Source: Fratercula arctica (lineage: Eukaryota > Chordata > Aves > Charadriiformes > Alcidae). Taken from it: 64,000 nt of DNA. Positions 1-11,752 of the stretch are shown in pieces. The translations under genes were made by a program, and so were the position numbers. Every line of letters begins with the position of its first letter. Position 1 is the first letter of the stretch. The notes beneath the pieces are model-generated. The model saw only the letters and a list, made by a program, of their open reading frames with translations. It was not told the origin of the DNA and did no database searches. Location: assembly GCA_947846985.1 (NCBI GenBank), contig CANTUZ010000002.1, forward strand, positions 149,291,889 through 149,355,888, written 5' to 3'.

Positions 1-3000
1 GATTATTATCCATATAGATAAAATAAAAAAAGATCTGTCTATTGTGACAATTACAATTTTTTAAAAATCCTTTGGGGTTGGAGTTTGTTGGCAGGTTGGA
101 AAGGCTGGCTCAACTTAGTCTCAAACTACAGTAGATGTAATAATTTATAGCATCTGAATGGTAAAACACTGCTCCAGTATTTAAATTAGCCTTTAATAGA
201 TGGCATGAATCATTTTCATACTCATGCTTTTGCACATCGGACTGCACTGCTAGAAATACAATGTTCTTGGTGACATTGTTTAAGGGTCTAATCTTATATT
301 GCTGCTTCAATAAGTTTCCAAGGGCTGCAGAAAATGAGATGGGGTACACTGAGCAAACTAATGTAAAAAAAAACTTATTACAAATAAAGCATTGCTCAGC
401 TGCTTAGATAACTCTTTCGGAAGAAGACAATTTTGAGTTACGTTTCTATCACAACAGCAGTATACCAAAAATTATTTTTAGTGAAAAGTAAAAGAAGAAA
501 ATGACAAATTGTATCCAAATCCAAGTTTGTGACTTCTTGCAAAACAGTAACTTTGAACCACGACTGTTTGTAATGTGATAAAGTATAATGTAAATTTAAT
601 GGCTTTCGAGAGACAAGCTATTAAATGCCATGCAAATCTGGTAAATCCATTTGAAAAGTCAGTTGCTAGGCTCCTAGATCTTGCTACACTTTCAGAAACT
701 GCAAGTTTAATTTCCAGCACCCCCGGTTGGGATTCAGAACTACAGCAAAAACAATGACTTTCTTTAAGGTTTTACATACCAGCAAGGAGAGTCACTATTC
801 CAGGAGATTGCCAATATATACAGAGACAAATACACGCAAGGAGGGAAAGCCACGTGGAGGGAGGGACGAAGGGCTGTCTCATCACTGTTAACCTCAGTCT
901 GCAGCCCGTCCAGCTGCCATCGCAGGGCTGAGAGACAGCTTCGCCTGAAGTCACTCCCCAGCCATTGGCTGGATCGAGACGGTACTGAAGGAGGGTAAAA
1001 AAATATACTCTGTAGGAAAAAAATTAAACCTTTCTTCACTGAGGAGCAATGAAAAATGCCTAGTAGACAACAGCACCAGTAGACCAAGTGGTCCATAAAT
1101 ATGCCTGTGTTACACTCACACACACAAAAAAGGAATTAACTGCAGAATATTTTTTCACGCTGAGCAAAATGCAGACTGACTACAGGCTGCAGTAAAGCAG
1201 CCACAGGGTACCTGTCCCACCAGCTTTGCTCCCACTGAGTTATCTCCCAGCTCTCACGGACAAACACTAAGTTGCCTTTGCATCAGCAACTAAATATTTC
1301 TCTACCTACTCAGCTGCAATATTTATGAATTTTTAGGATTTTGAGCTTAAGATAGTTACTGATGAAAACTCAGGAATGGCTACTAAAACCCGTGAAAGAA
1401 TCAACGATCATTCCATGAGAACCCACAAAGACAGCAGAGCTAATCAGCCTTTCTTGGCTGATCTAACAAAGGTGCGTCCTTTGGTAGGCAGCTTCTTTCA
1501 TGTAGATACAGGGCTTGAATGAGCAGAGTGGGGGCACCCCCTCCTCCTCCGCGGTGCCTGCTCTATTGCCTCCTTGAAAAGAAAGCAGAATCAGTGGCAA
1601 ACACAGCACCGGTGTACTCCTGTAATTGCTACTGGACATTGCAGTCATGCTTTTAGACACCCTATCCATTTCCTGGAATTTATGATACAGGATATCTGAC
1701 CCTATCTCACTATGATTTTTTGGCCCTGGACCCTCTTTGGCAAACACTGTATCTCTGAAATAATGCTTCCAATCTGCAAAGAAAAGATCTCCTAGAGAGG
1801 TTATATTTCTGTCCTGTGATATCATCAAACGGTAGGGTTGTAAAGCTACGATTTAAAGCTGGATGCTGAGCAAAAAGTCAGTTTAAATTACTCTGCTTGG
1901 CCAGTGACAACAAAGCCTTGGAGTGAAAATGTGGCTTCAAAACAAGACATTTAAGTTTTGTCTGTGGAATCTGATCCACAGGCAGATTATTTGGGTGAGT
2001 GTGCCTAGCTACCAGACACCACCACTTTCACTTGACTACTCTTCTTTTTCCACACATGGGTGAGAATGTCCAAGAATATCAAGACTGATGTTGTATGCCT
2101 TTTTTTTTTCCTATTTTTTAGAAAAAGTATTTTATATAACCAAGACAGTGTAAATCAAGAATGTCAAGCTACAACAAGAAAAAAATCCCTGTGAGAGTAT
2201 ATTTCTTCTAACATAGAAACAGCAGTTTTGTTATAAAACAAAACCAATGCCATTTTCACTCCAAAGTTCCTGTGCCTATTTCACTACAGCCTTCTGCCTA
2301 GGATCCCTCCTGCATAGAATCCCTTCCTAGTGACTTCTTGTCACTTAAAGAAGCACATCCTAACAAAAATCCAACCTGAAAACATTATTAACTCCTGCAT
2401 TTGCTGTCATAGTCTAGGAAGAGTAATGACCAGTTATTCTGCAAAGGTCCTCACTCTATTTCCCTGTTATATTGCGGAAGCTGGGTGCAAAATCATTTTT
2501 GGAAATCATTAAGAGAAACAGGAGTGTTTCCTTACACGACGTGAAGAATCAGTGCTGATACATAGTCATTTCCGAGTCTGCATCTCTCATAGTAAAAAGA
2601 CATACACCTCTTCAAGAGCAAAACAAAATTTAGCATATTTCCTAAGTCTGCCATTACCAGTAGAGCAAACAGGTAAGGATGAAAAAAATTAGAACAGGCA
2701 AAAAGTTTGAATTAAGTTCTTTGCATCTGAGTCCTAAAGTTAGGACATGAATTCAGTCTTATCTTCATCAAAGCCTGGGTTGCTTGGATTTGAGACAAGT
2801 TTTCTTTTCAACATAATCTGAAAATTTCCACATTTCTACATAGCAATAGACTAATATCATCATTTGCACATACCTTAAGCTAAAAGCTAAACTTAAGCAG
2901 CAAATCACATTTCTGACTAATATTTTGAAGGAATTATATAAGTAAAAGCTAAGGCTCTAGTTTAGAAACACCTATGCTCACACTCAGTTTTCCCTAAGTA

Positions 3001-3576
3001 ACCCCACTGAAATCAACTCTTGAAGCACCTTCTAATTTGTTAAAAATACTCTTTGGGACTTGAGCAGGAAAAGAGAAAAAAGCTCAGAACATTTTGCTGT
3101 ATTGAGGATCTATCATGACATTGGAACTATTACAATGCCAGCTGACTGTGACTAGAATAAATATTTTCTTTACATTTTCCAAGTCCAAAACAATAAAGCT
3201 GAGATTCTTTAAAAGTGTCTAACCAGATCACAGGTGCAGAACTGCAAATCGTTGCAAATTGTTACAAATATCTTCTGGAGCAAAGTTTGCATAGAAAAGT
3301 AGATAGTGAGACCAACTGATTTGACCAGGGGAAAACATATAGGATTTTAGAAACACAGATATTTTTTTAATATAGAGAATTTACATCCATTATTTACAAT
3401 TGCTGTGTGGCCATTAAAGAATCTTTATTCATTTAGAGATAGCACCCAGAACTGCAGAAAAAAAAAGGAGTATACAACTGTATTGAAAAGGGAGAGTAAG
3501 ATGAATTTTTATTTTATATAAAAGCAGCTCACATATGTAGGGAAATGAGTTTTCTGAGATACAGGAAACCCTTAAT

Positions 3577-3596
3577 AAAAAAAAAAAACAAAAAAC
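3577..3596. repeat. A-rich low-complexity run
   Basis: Twelve A bases, one C, then six more A bases. It is not preceded by a recognisable retroposon body, so I treat it as simple low-complexity DNA rather than the tail of a processed pseudogene. Confidence 0.7.
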
Positions 3597-6405
3597 AGGA
3601 CTTGCAAAGGAAATATGTTTGCAACAACTTAGTTAATTTCTCTAAGGAAGTATTTTGCAACAGCTCTTCGTTTCCTAGTCTCCCTGTAAATTGGGGATAC
3701 CAGAGTAGAGACAATTTTTGTGGTATTTACAACCCAGTCAGAATCAAAAAAATACTGGAAGCCTCCCACTAAAGGAAGTCTGTACTAGGCAAAAAATAAA
3801 GGAAAGCATTAAAGTCTGTTCCACACAAACAAAATAACTCTGTGTCCTGTCCCTCTATCTAGAAACATTAATAACTCGGACAAGTGCCCAGTTGACTTTG
3901 AGATGAGGTGGCTCCTGGACTGCAGTGAAAAGTAATTTGCCAAGCACTCGACGGATTGAGGCAGAACTGACGTATTTCACTTTACTTTTAATTCCCAAAA
4001 TTGACTGACTTGCTGCAAACAGCCTGGCAGAGGCTGTATAAATTTGTTGTCGGTGCTAGGCAGAGTTTTGCTGGAACTCGATGTTTCTCTTACTTGGTGC
4101 CTTGTTCTGAGTGAAAATACAACTATGCAGCTCCTCATGGAGAAGCTTCATGGGTCTGAATACTTAAAATTTCCTCTGCCAGAAGAAAGTTTTTCCCAAA
4201 CAAGATAAACATGAAGTGATCAACAACACAACTCCGCAAAGACACTATTTGAAAGAGCTTCTCTTGCAAAGGAGAACATGGTTAACCATTTTTTGCCTGT
4301 GCTCTGCAGAGGCATTTTACTTTGCATGATCTTAAGCAGCAGTTTCTGGAACTCCAATTACTGTTTAAAAGGTGATAAATCACATTGTGTCTTTCTGTCT
4401 CCTCCTTTCCCCTGCAGATTGGTACAGCAACCTACTAAACTGCTGAAGAGGAAAGAGTTTCCATGAAAGTTCCATTTTTTTGCTAGGGGAGCAGTAATAT
4501 GCATTTTGAGTCTGAAATAGAGGTTATTACAAAGTCACCAACCCATAGTTTTGTTTCTCCATGGGATGTAGTAAAGGTCCACTGGTAAGCTTGATTCAAG
4601 ATGTTCTTTAGGTATAAGTGATTCTTCACTGAACATTTATAGAAATGAAATGCACCAAGTAACTGTTTTAACCTCAAAATCTTCCTCTGAGCCCACCCCA
4701 GTCTCATGGCCTGTGAGATATTGGCAATCAGCCACGGTAATCTTATTTTTTAAGACTGAACAACATTTATCTCATTTTTCATATCCCTCCTATGTACCAG
4801 TCTCACTGTAGTACCTTGAAATAAAACCTCAGTCTGTTTCAGGTGGGGCTGCAGCAGCACTTGGGCGGATGATGCCCCTAATCCAGGCAGAACTTATGGC
4901 TGGTGTAAGGCAATAGATAACAACCATTTCTAACAGGAGGATGTTAAAATGGTGCCCACGTTTCCTTGAAATAAAATCTGAGAAACCATACTGTCATGCC
5001 AAAGAAATCCCTTAGAAAATTTCAAAAAAGGATCATTTAAAATACAACATCTATGCCCTTTTGAGAGAGATGGACATTACTAATTTGAAAAACTTGATGA
5101 GTAAGCTCAGTCCTTTCTCACTATTCAGTGTAATATAGACACATCTAACGATAAGACATTTGTGTCACATAGGGCAGTTCTTAATAAAATACTCACTTAA
5201 TGACTCTGAGGCAAAATGCTGCAACACAGATGATCTTGAGCTGTACAACCAATTTAATAGAAGTATGATTAAGCGCTGGGCTCCCTTTTCTCCCTATGGC
5301 ATTCAGTACAGCTCAGAGCTAAACACAAAAGAACAGAGGCTTTTTTTCCTCCTCAGCACATAAATTATTACATTCTCAGGACATAAAATAATATTTATAA
5401 ACTCTTACTAGCTATTGGGAGTAGTAACAGGGTATCTATCTGTTTGTTTCATGACTCTATAGTTTTGCCCAGTTCTCGTCCAGGCCACCAATATGAGGCC
5501 GACCATTGCTGTTAGGCTATTTGAATTATGTCAGGGCTATGACTAAAAGGTCCGAATGGATCTTTGTCACAGTAATCACAACCTAGTTTTGCCTCCTGAG
5601 GACTGTGCTTGTGGGGATGGGGCTGCCTTGCCCCTCTCCCAGATGCCGTGGGCCTTCTGGGGTCTCCTATAGCTGCTCAGTGAGGGGATAAGAGGAGCCC
5701 AGCATGTAGAAGCCAATGGTGACTTTACATGCAAGCTTTCAAAAAGATTTTTGCTTGATCTGAGACCACCAGCTGAAGCGGAGCGCCTCAGCCAGGTGAG
5801 CAGGCAGAGCAGAAACACCTACAAACTGTCTCAGTCCATGGTCAAACCCACCGCAGAAAACAAAACAACAAAGAAGCACTAGCTGGCTCAGCCTTTTATG
5901 GCAGTGCAATATTTCTTTTCCTTCTCTCTACATTGAAAAGGACAGTTTGGCCTGAGTCACAACATAAATGTAGCACAGCAAGACAAACTTGACTGATGAG
6001 CATAAGAATAGAGCAGTGGTTCATTTAATCAAATGCTTTTATAAGCAACTAATGTAAATTAAAATGCTGAAAGGAAAAATCAAAGTTACCCAGGCTGCTT
6101 GAACCTGCTTTAAAAGCATACCAACACCCATATCCACACCCTTTTTTTACTTCTTTAGTTCTTCCTGGAACTATAATATACTTTTTTATAATTAAATAAA
6201 AACCACAAACCAGACCTTTCGAACAGGATTGTACTTTACATTAACAAAATGCTCCCTCAAGAGTGAGTCAGTCTGTGATGCCCATTAATGGCTAACAGCT
6301 CCGTTAAAAAGGGTGAGCAAAAAAGCCCTAGAATGTTTTATTGTTTAACGTGAAAGCATCCAGAACAATGGATGGGCATTTTTTTTCTATGAATCAAAAT
6401 AATCA

Positions 6406-6423
6406 CATTTAATTAATTAAATG
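6406..6423. other. 18-bp perfect palindrome with homeodomain-type TAATTA cores
   Basis: The sequence CATTTAATTAATTAAATG equals its own reverse complement and contains overlapping TAATTA cores, the usual binding core of homeodomain proteins. It lies in an AT-rich stretch and is followed at once by a CpG-containing GCGCA. A palindrome with 9-bp arms can arise by chance in 64 kb of AT-rich DNA, so function is only a possibility. Confidence 0.4.
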
Positions 6424-7924
6424 CGCACAGCATCTGATTCTGTAGCTGTTCTGTGCATGGAAGTCAACTGGGTTTAATAAGATGTAACACAATAGAGTCA
6501 ATTAGTGCATTTGCCTCTAACCTACAAAATGAGGGCAATTGGTTTGCTTGCGTGTAAGCTTACTCCTGAACCAGTCTCTGTGGTCTCCAGTGACAGCTAC
6601 TCCAGACAGGGGTTGTTTTTTTAATAAGTGGCTACCAGTTATTGGTATCACTGGCTTTCAATGCCAGACCAGAAACAAAGCAGGAGCTCACCCAAAAAGC
6701 CACCCAAGTTCAGCAGAATTGAGGGGTCATTTTTATCTGTGAAAAAACGAGACGAAGTGTCAAAAAGTAGATACCTCAAAACAGAAAGCCTATTTCTGAA
6801 ATATCTCTCTTTAGACTGTGTCGTGTTCCTCCCACATTTAGTCAGGAATTTTCAAGAAATTGGAGTGTTTGTGTTGAGTGCAAATATGATCAGAACAGTA
6901 CAGAGTATGAAACCAGTAGAATGTCTGAGAAAAAATCCAGTCATTTAGGAGCTTATTTATACATCTAGTCAATATGATTACCTCCCTACTGAAAAGAAAT
7001 CAGAGAATTATAATACCGATATCCTGACCATGCAGTATACCTACTGGGAAGTCTATTAATTGCGTGTTAGTCAATTGGATGTACCTGTCTATAGTACAAG
7101 GGCAGGGATTGATTTTTGGTTTCATGTTTGAAAAGAAAATAATCAGGTCATCTGAAGATAAGAATACATTGGCAGCACTCTCTCATCCCACCCCAAATAA
7201 ATCCAAGCTTTGGCTGTTAGTTTATCTTGAATGAGAGGGTGATTTAACTCAAGAGAAGGAGTAGGTAGGTAACCAGTAAATACCTTTTAGAGTATCTGTT
7301 GCCATTTGGAATTAGTGCATAGCAACCAAATATTTACAGGGGAAAGAAATGCACTCTGGAACCAAGGTTTTGCAAATGACCACTCCTAGAGATAATCTAA
7401 CCTTTCTTCCCTTAATAGTAAAGTGGTGGCTAAAAAGGCAAAGAGACAATCCATCCTGGCAGCAGTTTAGGCTTTGAGAAAACTCAGCTGAGCAGGGAAG
7501 ATCAGAGCAGATTATAAGGCATCATTCCTCCAAATCATTTGCATAAGAAAGCAAATTTACACTGTGCCCCAGACCTGCTCAAAGGAAGATGGATCATGGC
7601 ACAAGGTGTTAGAGGAGACTCAGGTGCTGAGCTGTCTTTCAGGAACAAAGCAGTAATGAATTATTGATTGTATGTGACTGTGTGCATGTACAAGTGACTA
7701 GCAGGAACAGTAACCGGCACAGCTCGTTTTCCATCCACATCCAGCAAACACACAGCCATATCAGATGTCACCATAACAAAACCCAGTAAATTGATCTCTC
7801 GGCAGTGCGCAGGAGGCTGTTGGTTCGCCTTGCTTTGCAAGCACTGCATCAGTTTGTCTCATCTTAGTTTTATATTTCTCCTTAGAGACAAAGAAATTAG
7901 AAAAGAAAGCATCAACCTGGTGTA

Positions 7925-8006
7925 AACTGGCCCTGTGCTGAGCAGGAGGTTGGGCCAGGCAACCTCTAGAGGACCCCTCCAAGTTAGATAATTCTTTGGT
8001 TCTCTC
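7925..8006 (+). mobile_element. Decayed CR1 LINE 3' end
   Basis: The segment reads like the last 80 bases of an old CR1. It has the block GAGCAGGAGGTTGGGCCAGG, then a diverged form of the usual 'gacctccagaggtcccttccaacc' block, and a tail reading ATAATTCTTTGGTTCT in place of the ATTCTGTGATTCT octamers. No coding part remains. Divergence from the CR1 pattern is high, so this is an ancient insertion. The assignment is from remembered CR1 3'-end structure, not from a search. Confidence 0.55.
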
Positions 8007-8764
8007 ACCTAAAAATTAGTCAATACTGGGAAGCAGGGTATTTTGTCAGTGATTTTCACAGGAATTATAATAAAATACATGCAGTAATCCATTCAGTCAT
8101 CTGTTCATGAGGTAGGTTACACATTTCCCAATATCTATCACAATGTATCTGCTTGGACATTATTTTCCCTCCTGAAAATTTTTATTCATAGTATGTCTCC
8201 ACTCTGGAAACTCAGATGCCTTGATTTTCATATACTTTCTTTTTACAAGTGCTAAGTAACCACAACTATGATTGAAACTTTGAAGGTTCCTTTGTCTAGA
8301 ACACATCTTTTTAGGTTTAGGGGTTTTGATCATAAGACTCTCTAGGACTGAAAGAAACATCAGCCTTTTGCAGCATAAAAAATTTCCTTGATATTGTGAA
8401 AAAATGGAAATTGAGAACTGAATTCCTTTCATGATAAAATTCTGGGTTTGCACACAGCCACCAGTCTTGGTCTGAGTTGCTATTTTGGATTGGCATCATT
8501 AAGGGACCAGATTTCATAATTAAAGAAGAAGGATAAGACAATTCTCTGTCTGATTACATTTTAAAAATGACAGCAGATTGGTAAACAAAAGCATTTGCAA
8601 AGTCTAAGGGAAAGATATGAGTGGGCAGAAGGCAGCTGAAGAGAACAAAGATACAGGATGAATATTCCTAGCATAGAATTTTGAAAGTTATCAAAGAGAT
8701 TATAATTTTTTGCATAAGGTGAACATATCACATTTCCCCCTCCTTTGCTCCTTTGACTGAATTT

Positions 8765-8878
8765 CCATCCCTGGAGGCATTCATAAAGTGTGTGGACTGT
8801 TTCCTGAAGACCTGTTGTTGGACCTGATTTGATCATGAAGTTGAAGTAGACAATCCTTTCCATCCTCCATGGTCCCAT
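8765..8878 (+). mobile_element. Possible decayed CR1 LINE fragment
   Basis: It starts with CCATCCCTGGAGGCATTCAT, close to the CR1 block that encodes 'PSLEVFK', and continues with a phrase like 'aagtgtgtggac'. This is typical of older CR1 subfamilies that extend past the ORF2 stop. A weak 'gttggacctgat' follows where the CR1 3' end should be, but no octamer tail can be seen. It could be chance similarity after the first 35 bases. Confidence 0.4.
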
Positions 8879-8955
8879 GATTTTAACTAAGTACGTCCAT
8901 TCTACTGCAACAGATTTTTGCTTATCTTTGTACGCTTTGTGGTCACTTCACTCAC

Positions 8956-9062
8956 CTGCTAACTCTTGTTTTCTCATTAGCACTGTTAGCTTGAGCGCAG
9001 CCCAGGATCAGTATTACCACTATGCTAAATTTTATTGGCCTCCATAAACCTAGCGATCTTGT
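8956..9062 (-). other. Splice-bounded open frame (possible cryptic exon)
   Basis: Read on the minus strand, a 107-base segment is bounded by a CAG acceptor-like site and a strong donor, CAG followed by GTGAGTG. One frame is open across it. It encodes a basic patch, then a hydrophobic run (IVVILILGCAQA), then a polar stretch, which gives it the outline of a signal peptide. Against a real exon: there is no in-frame ATG, the tract before the acceptor is not pyrimidine-rich, and I match it to no known protein. Strong donor-like sites are common by chance in 64 kb. Confidence 0.12.
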
Positions 9063-9489
9063 CTGAGATTTTTATTCATCGATACTTTTCAGTTTATCTT
9101 ATTGCACTATGCACGACTTATGGCAAAAAATAGCACTTAGAGCATACAGGAAAGGCACCAAGGTTATGTAGGCAGTTCAAAATTATAATGCAACAGCATC
9201 CGCTAAACAGTTTTCTTTGTAAGTGCCCAGCATGCATATGTTAAAACCTTGGGTTAGGGAATGGTGTGCTATTTGAGTTTGTATTCAGTTATCTGGAAAC
9301 TGAAGTGATATGTAAACATCATTAAATGGACACTCCTTAGAGATTGTGAAAGAAAACTTATTATCCTGAGACAGCTGCATAAATGTTATGTTCTGGTAAT
9401 GTAACTAAATTTCTTCTCCATTTGTAGAGCATAGACATCTAGCCTGACCATTGAGTTGGGTTTTTTTTCCTGCTTGCATATTTGGCCAG

Positions 9490-9972
9490 CAGGTTGAGGA
9501 GGTGATTCTGCCCCTCTACTCCACTCTGGTGAGACCCCACCTGCAGTACTGCATCCAGCTCTGGAGTCCTCAGCACAAGAAGGACATGGACCTGCTGGAA
9601 CAGGTCCAGAGGAGGGCCACAAAGATGATGAGAGGTCTGGAGCACCTCTCCTATGAGGACAGGCTGAGAGAGCTGGGGTTGTTCAGCCTGGAGAAGAGAA
9701 GGCTCCGAGGAGACCTTATAGCAGCCTTCCAGTACCTAAAGGGGGCCTACAGGAAGGATGGGGAGGGACTCTTTATCAGGGAGTGTAGTGATAGGACAAG
9801 GGGTAACGGTTTCAAACTGAAAGAGGGGAGATTTAGATTAGATATCAGGAAGAAATTCTTTACTCTGAGGGTGGTGAGACACTGGAACAGGCTGCCCAGG
9901 GAAGTTGTGGATGCCCCATCCCTGGAGGTGCTCAAGGCCAGGCTGGATGGGGCTTTGAGCAACCTGATCTAG
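9490..9972 (+). pseudogene. CR1 ORF2 C-terminal fragment (post-RT region)
   Basis: The frame encodes about 160 residues of the region downstream of the CR1 reverse transcriptase. It begins near [19 protein letters not shown], passes [20 protein letters not shown] and [20 protein letters not shown], and ends in ALSNLI before the TAG at 9970. In the full protein this part follows the endonuclease and RT domains; both are absent here because of 5' truncation. Codons upstream of about 9490 belong to flanking DNA and happen to keep the frame open back to an ATG at 9451. That ATG is not a CR1 start. The fragment lacks all catalytic motifs and cannot act as an enzyme. The intact frame is the main sign of its youth. 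Confidence 0.9.
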
Positions 9973-10070
9973 TGGGAGGTGTCCCTGCCCATGGCAGGGG
10001 GTTGGAACTAGATGATCTTTAATGTCCCTTCCAACCCAAACCATCCTATGATTCTATGATTCTATGATTT
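9490..10070 (+). mobile_element. CR1 LINE, 5'-truncated, relatively young copy
   Basis: This is the 3' end of a chicken-repeat-1 type non-LTR retrotransposon. It begins inside ORF2, after the reverse-transcriptase domain, and runs through the ORF2 stop at 9970-9972. The 3' UTR follows, with its 'ggttggaactagatgatctttaatg' type block, and the copy ends in octamer repeats ATCCTATG-ATTCTATG-ATTCTATG at 10043-10066. CR1 ends in such octamers rather than poly-A, and it is usually 5'-truncated by incomplete target-primed reverse transcription. The coding part has no stop or frameshift, which argues for a fairly recent insertion. I see no clear target-site duplication, as is normal for CR1. Confidence 0.95.
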
Positions 10071-11440
10071 TATTTGCTAGAAACTCACTTTAGTTAAGTT
10101 CAAGAATTTGTGAGTCTCCTCAATTTGCCACAATATTTTATTTCAAAAAAAACCCCTGTTTTTCAGAAATGTAAATGTTTTGCTTTTCTGTGTCCAAAAT
10201 CAACCCTTTTATTTCTCATTTTTGAGATTTCATTAAGAAACTAAGTTTTTTTTAACGAAGAAGAATAAAACAAGCAATTGCAAATGACAAGTTTTGCTTG
10301 AACCAAACCGAATTATTTTTCATTTCAGTAAAAGAATAAAAAAAATTCGTTTCAGGTCTATGTAAGACAACTTTTTCTTTTTTTTCTAGTTCAACAGTGA
10401 ACTGCAAAAGCAATTATTCACACAGCTCTATTTAACCTGTTCTGATTTCATGGACACTTCGGCTCTGTGGCAACTTCATATTGTTCTAATAAGAGAGAAA
10501 GCCAAAAATCAGTGGTATGGGGGAGATCTGCAAACTAGATGCCCTGTTTGAGTGCTCATTGGTAAGCATAGAAAAATGAGATTATTTTGAATAGAAGCTA
10601 TTATCCAGCTTGTTTATGTCTGCTTCAAACGCTCCTAGAGAAAGCACATTTTTGGCACACACAAGCACCAAAGTGCTACTAGTTCATGACCTTATTCATT
10701 CATTATTGAAAAGCATCACCCCAAGCACCTGGGAAAAAAATAACTTAGCCTCATGTCCTGAAGTTAATCTAACTATTAAGGTATCAAAGAATTTGGCACT
10801 GAGTTAATAAATCATTCTAGTAAGCATTGTTATGAAGTAGGGTGCAGAAAGAAGCAAATAACCCCATGGAAATCAATCTGTCAAGGGCTGAAATGAATTA
10901 CTGTAAAATGGAATATGTTTTAACCGCTTCTCAGCTGTTTGAGTGCTGAGTCGTAAAAATACAGACCTTTTCTGTGCACTGCAGACCAGATAGTGTCAAT
11001 ATGTCTAACTTCAGGGCAGATTATTTATAACAGAGCAAAAGCAGCAATAAAAGATATGCTTATGGGGTGGATAAGCAAATGGAAAAACTGATGAAGCTCC
11101 TCGATACTGTTGTAAGAAAGGTGTGTTAGAAATATTTAAGATAAAAGATAGTTCTACCTGGGTTAGAATTAGTTGGCATCGCTAGAGCAAGGCATGAAAT
11201 ATTTTCATCATAGCCTTTCTAATGGAAGGCATAACATTAGCAAACTCTGAATATGAATGTGGAAAGATGAGAAGGTTAATCATCAAGTTACGCATAGGGG
11301 AGATTCAAACCACATGCTCTGCACATGTGTTCAAAATGGATGTTGCTCCTATTTCCCCATCCAGGATGAGAATATACCTTGTGCAAGGACTGACTTCATT
11401 ATATAGACTTAATATTAATACTTGAAAGAACTACCATCAA

Positions 11441-11453
11441 GGGTCATTGACCT
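11441..11453. promoter_or_regulatory. Candidate IR1 nuclear-receptor element
   Basis: GGGTCA, one T, then TGACCT: two AGGTCA-type half sites in inverted orientation with one-base spacing. This is the arrangement preferred by farnesoid X receptor/RXR. The match is close to the ideal site, but there is no gene or promoter nearby to give it context, so it is a sequence match and nothing more. Confidence 0.25.
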
Positions 11454-11717
11454 GTCTGTTCTGATTGCAGAGGATTCCCCCTGTGGAATTATGCATAGCT
11501 ATATTTATGTTCTAATTTAAATATCATTTAATATTTAACTTGTTGTTGTACATTTGCATAGTTTACTGCGTGGTCATCTTCTGTTTACCAGGCCTGCAAG
11601 TTTCAGGGCCATAGAACACAGCCTGGATTGACTTCCCTGTGAACTTCCTACCTCTACTTGTAGGAGCTTACTTTTCTAAACCTGAAAAAAAAAAGATTAA
11701 ATCATTTTCATACTTTT

Positions 11718-11752
11718 AAAAAAAAAAAAAAGAAAAAGAAAAAAGAGAGAGA
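11718..11752. repeat. A-rich low-complexity run
   Basis: A run of 14 A bases followed by AGAAAAAG and AGAGAG units. It is purine-only simple sequence with no retroposon body visible upstream. Confidence 0.75.

Larger units (their letters stand above)
1..7924. other. Unique AT-rich non-coding stretch
   Basis: I recognise no gene, RNA gene or clear mobile element here. Open frames are all about 120 codons or shorter, overlap in several frames, and resemble no protein family I know. Visible structure is limited to an A-rich run at 3577-3596, a short CA run near 1117, and an 18-bp palindrome at 6406-6423. The parts around 3840-4080 and 6220-6480 look less repetitive and slightly more CpG-retaining than their surroundings, so they might be conserved non-coding elements. 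That last point is inference only. Confidence 0.6.

Noticed and set aside
9747..10044. Antisense frames over the CR1 copy
   Set aside because: They are shadows of the CR1 ORF2 codons; the same antisense pattern recurs at 16816-17031 and 42067-42393.
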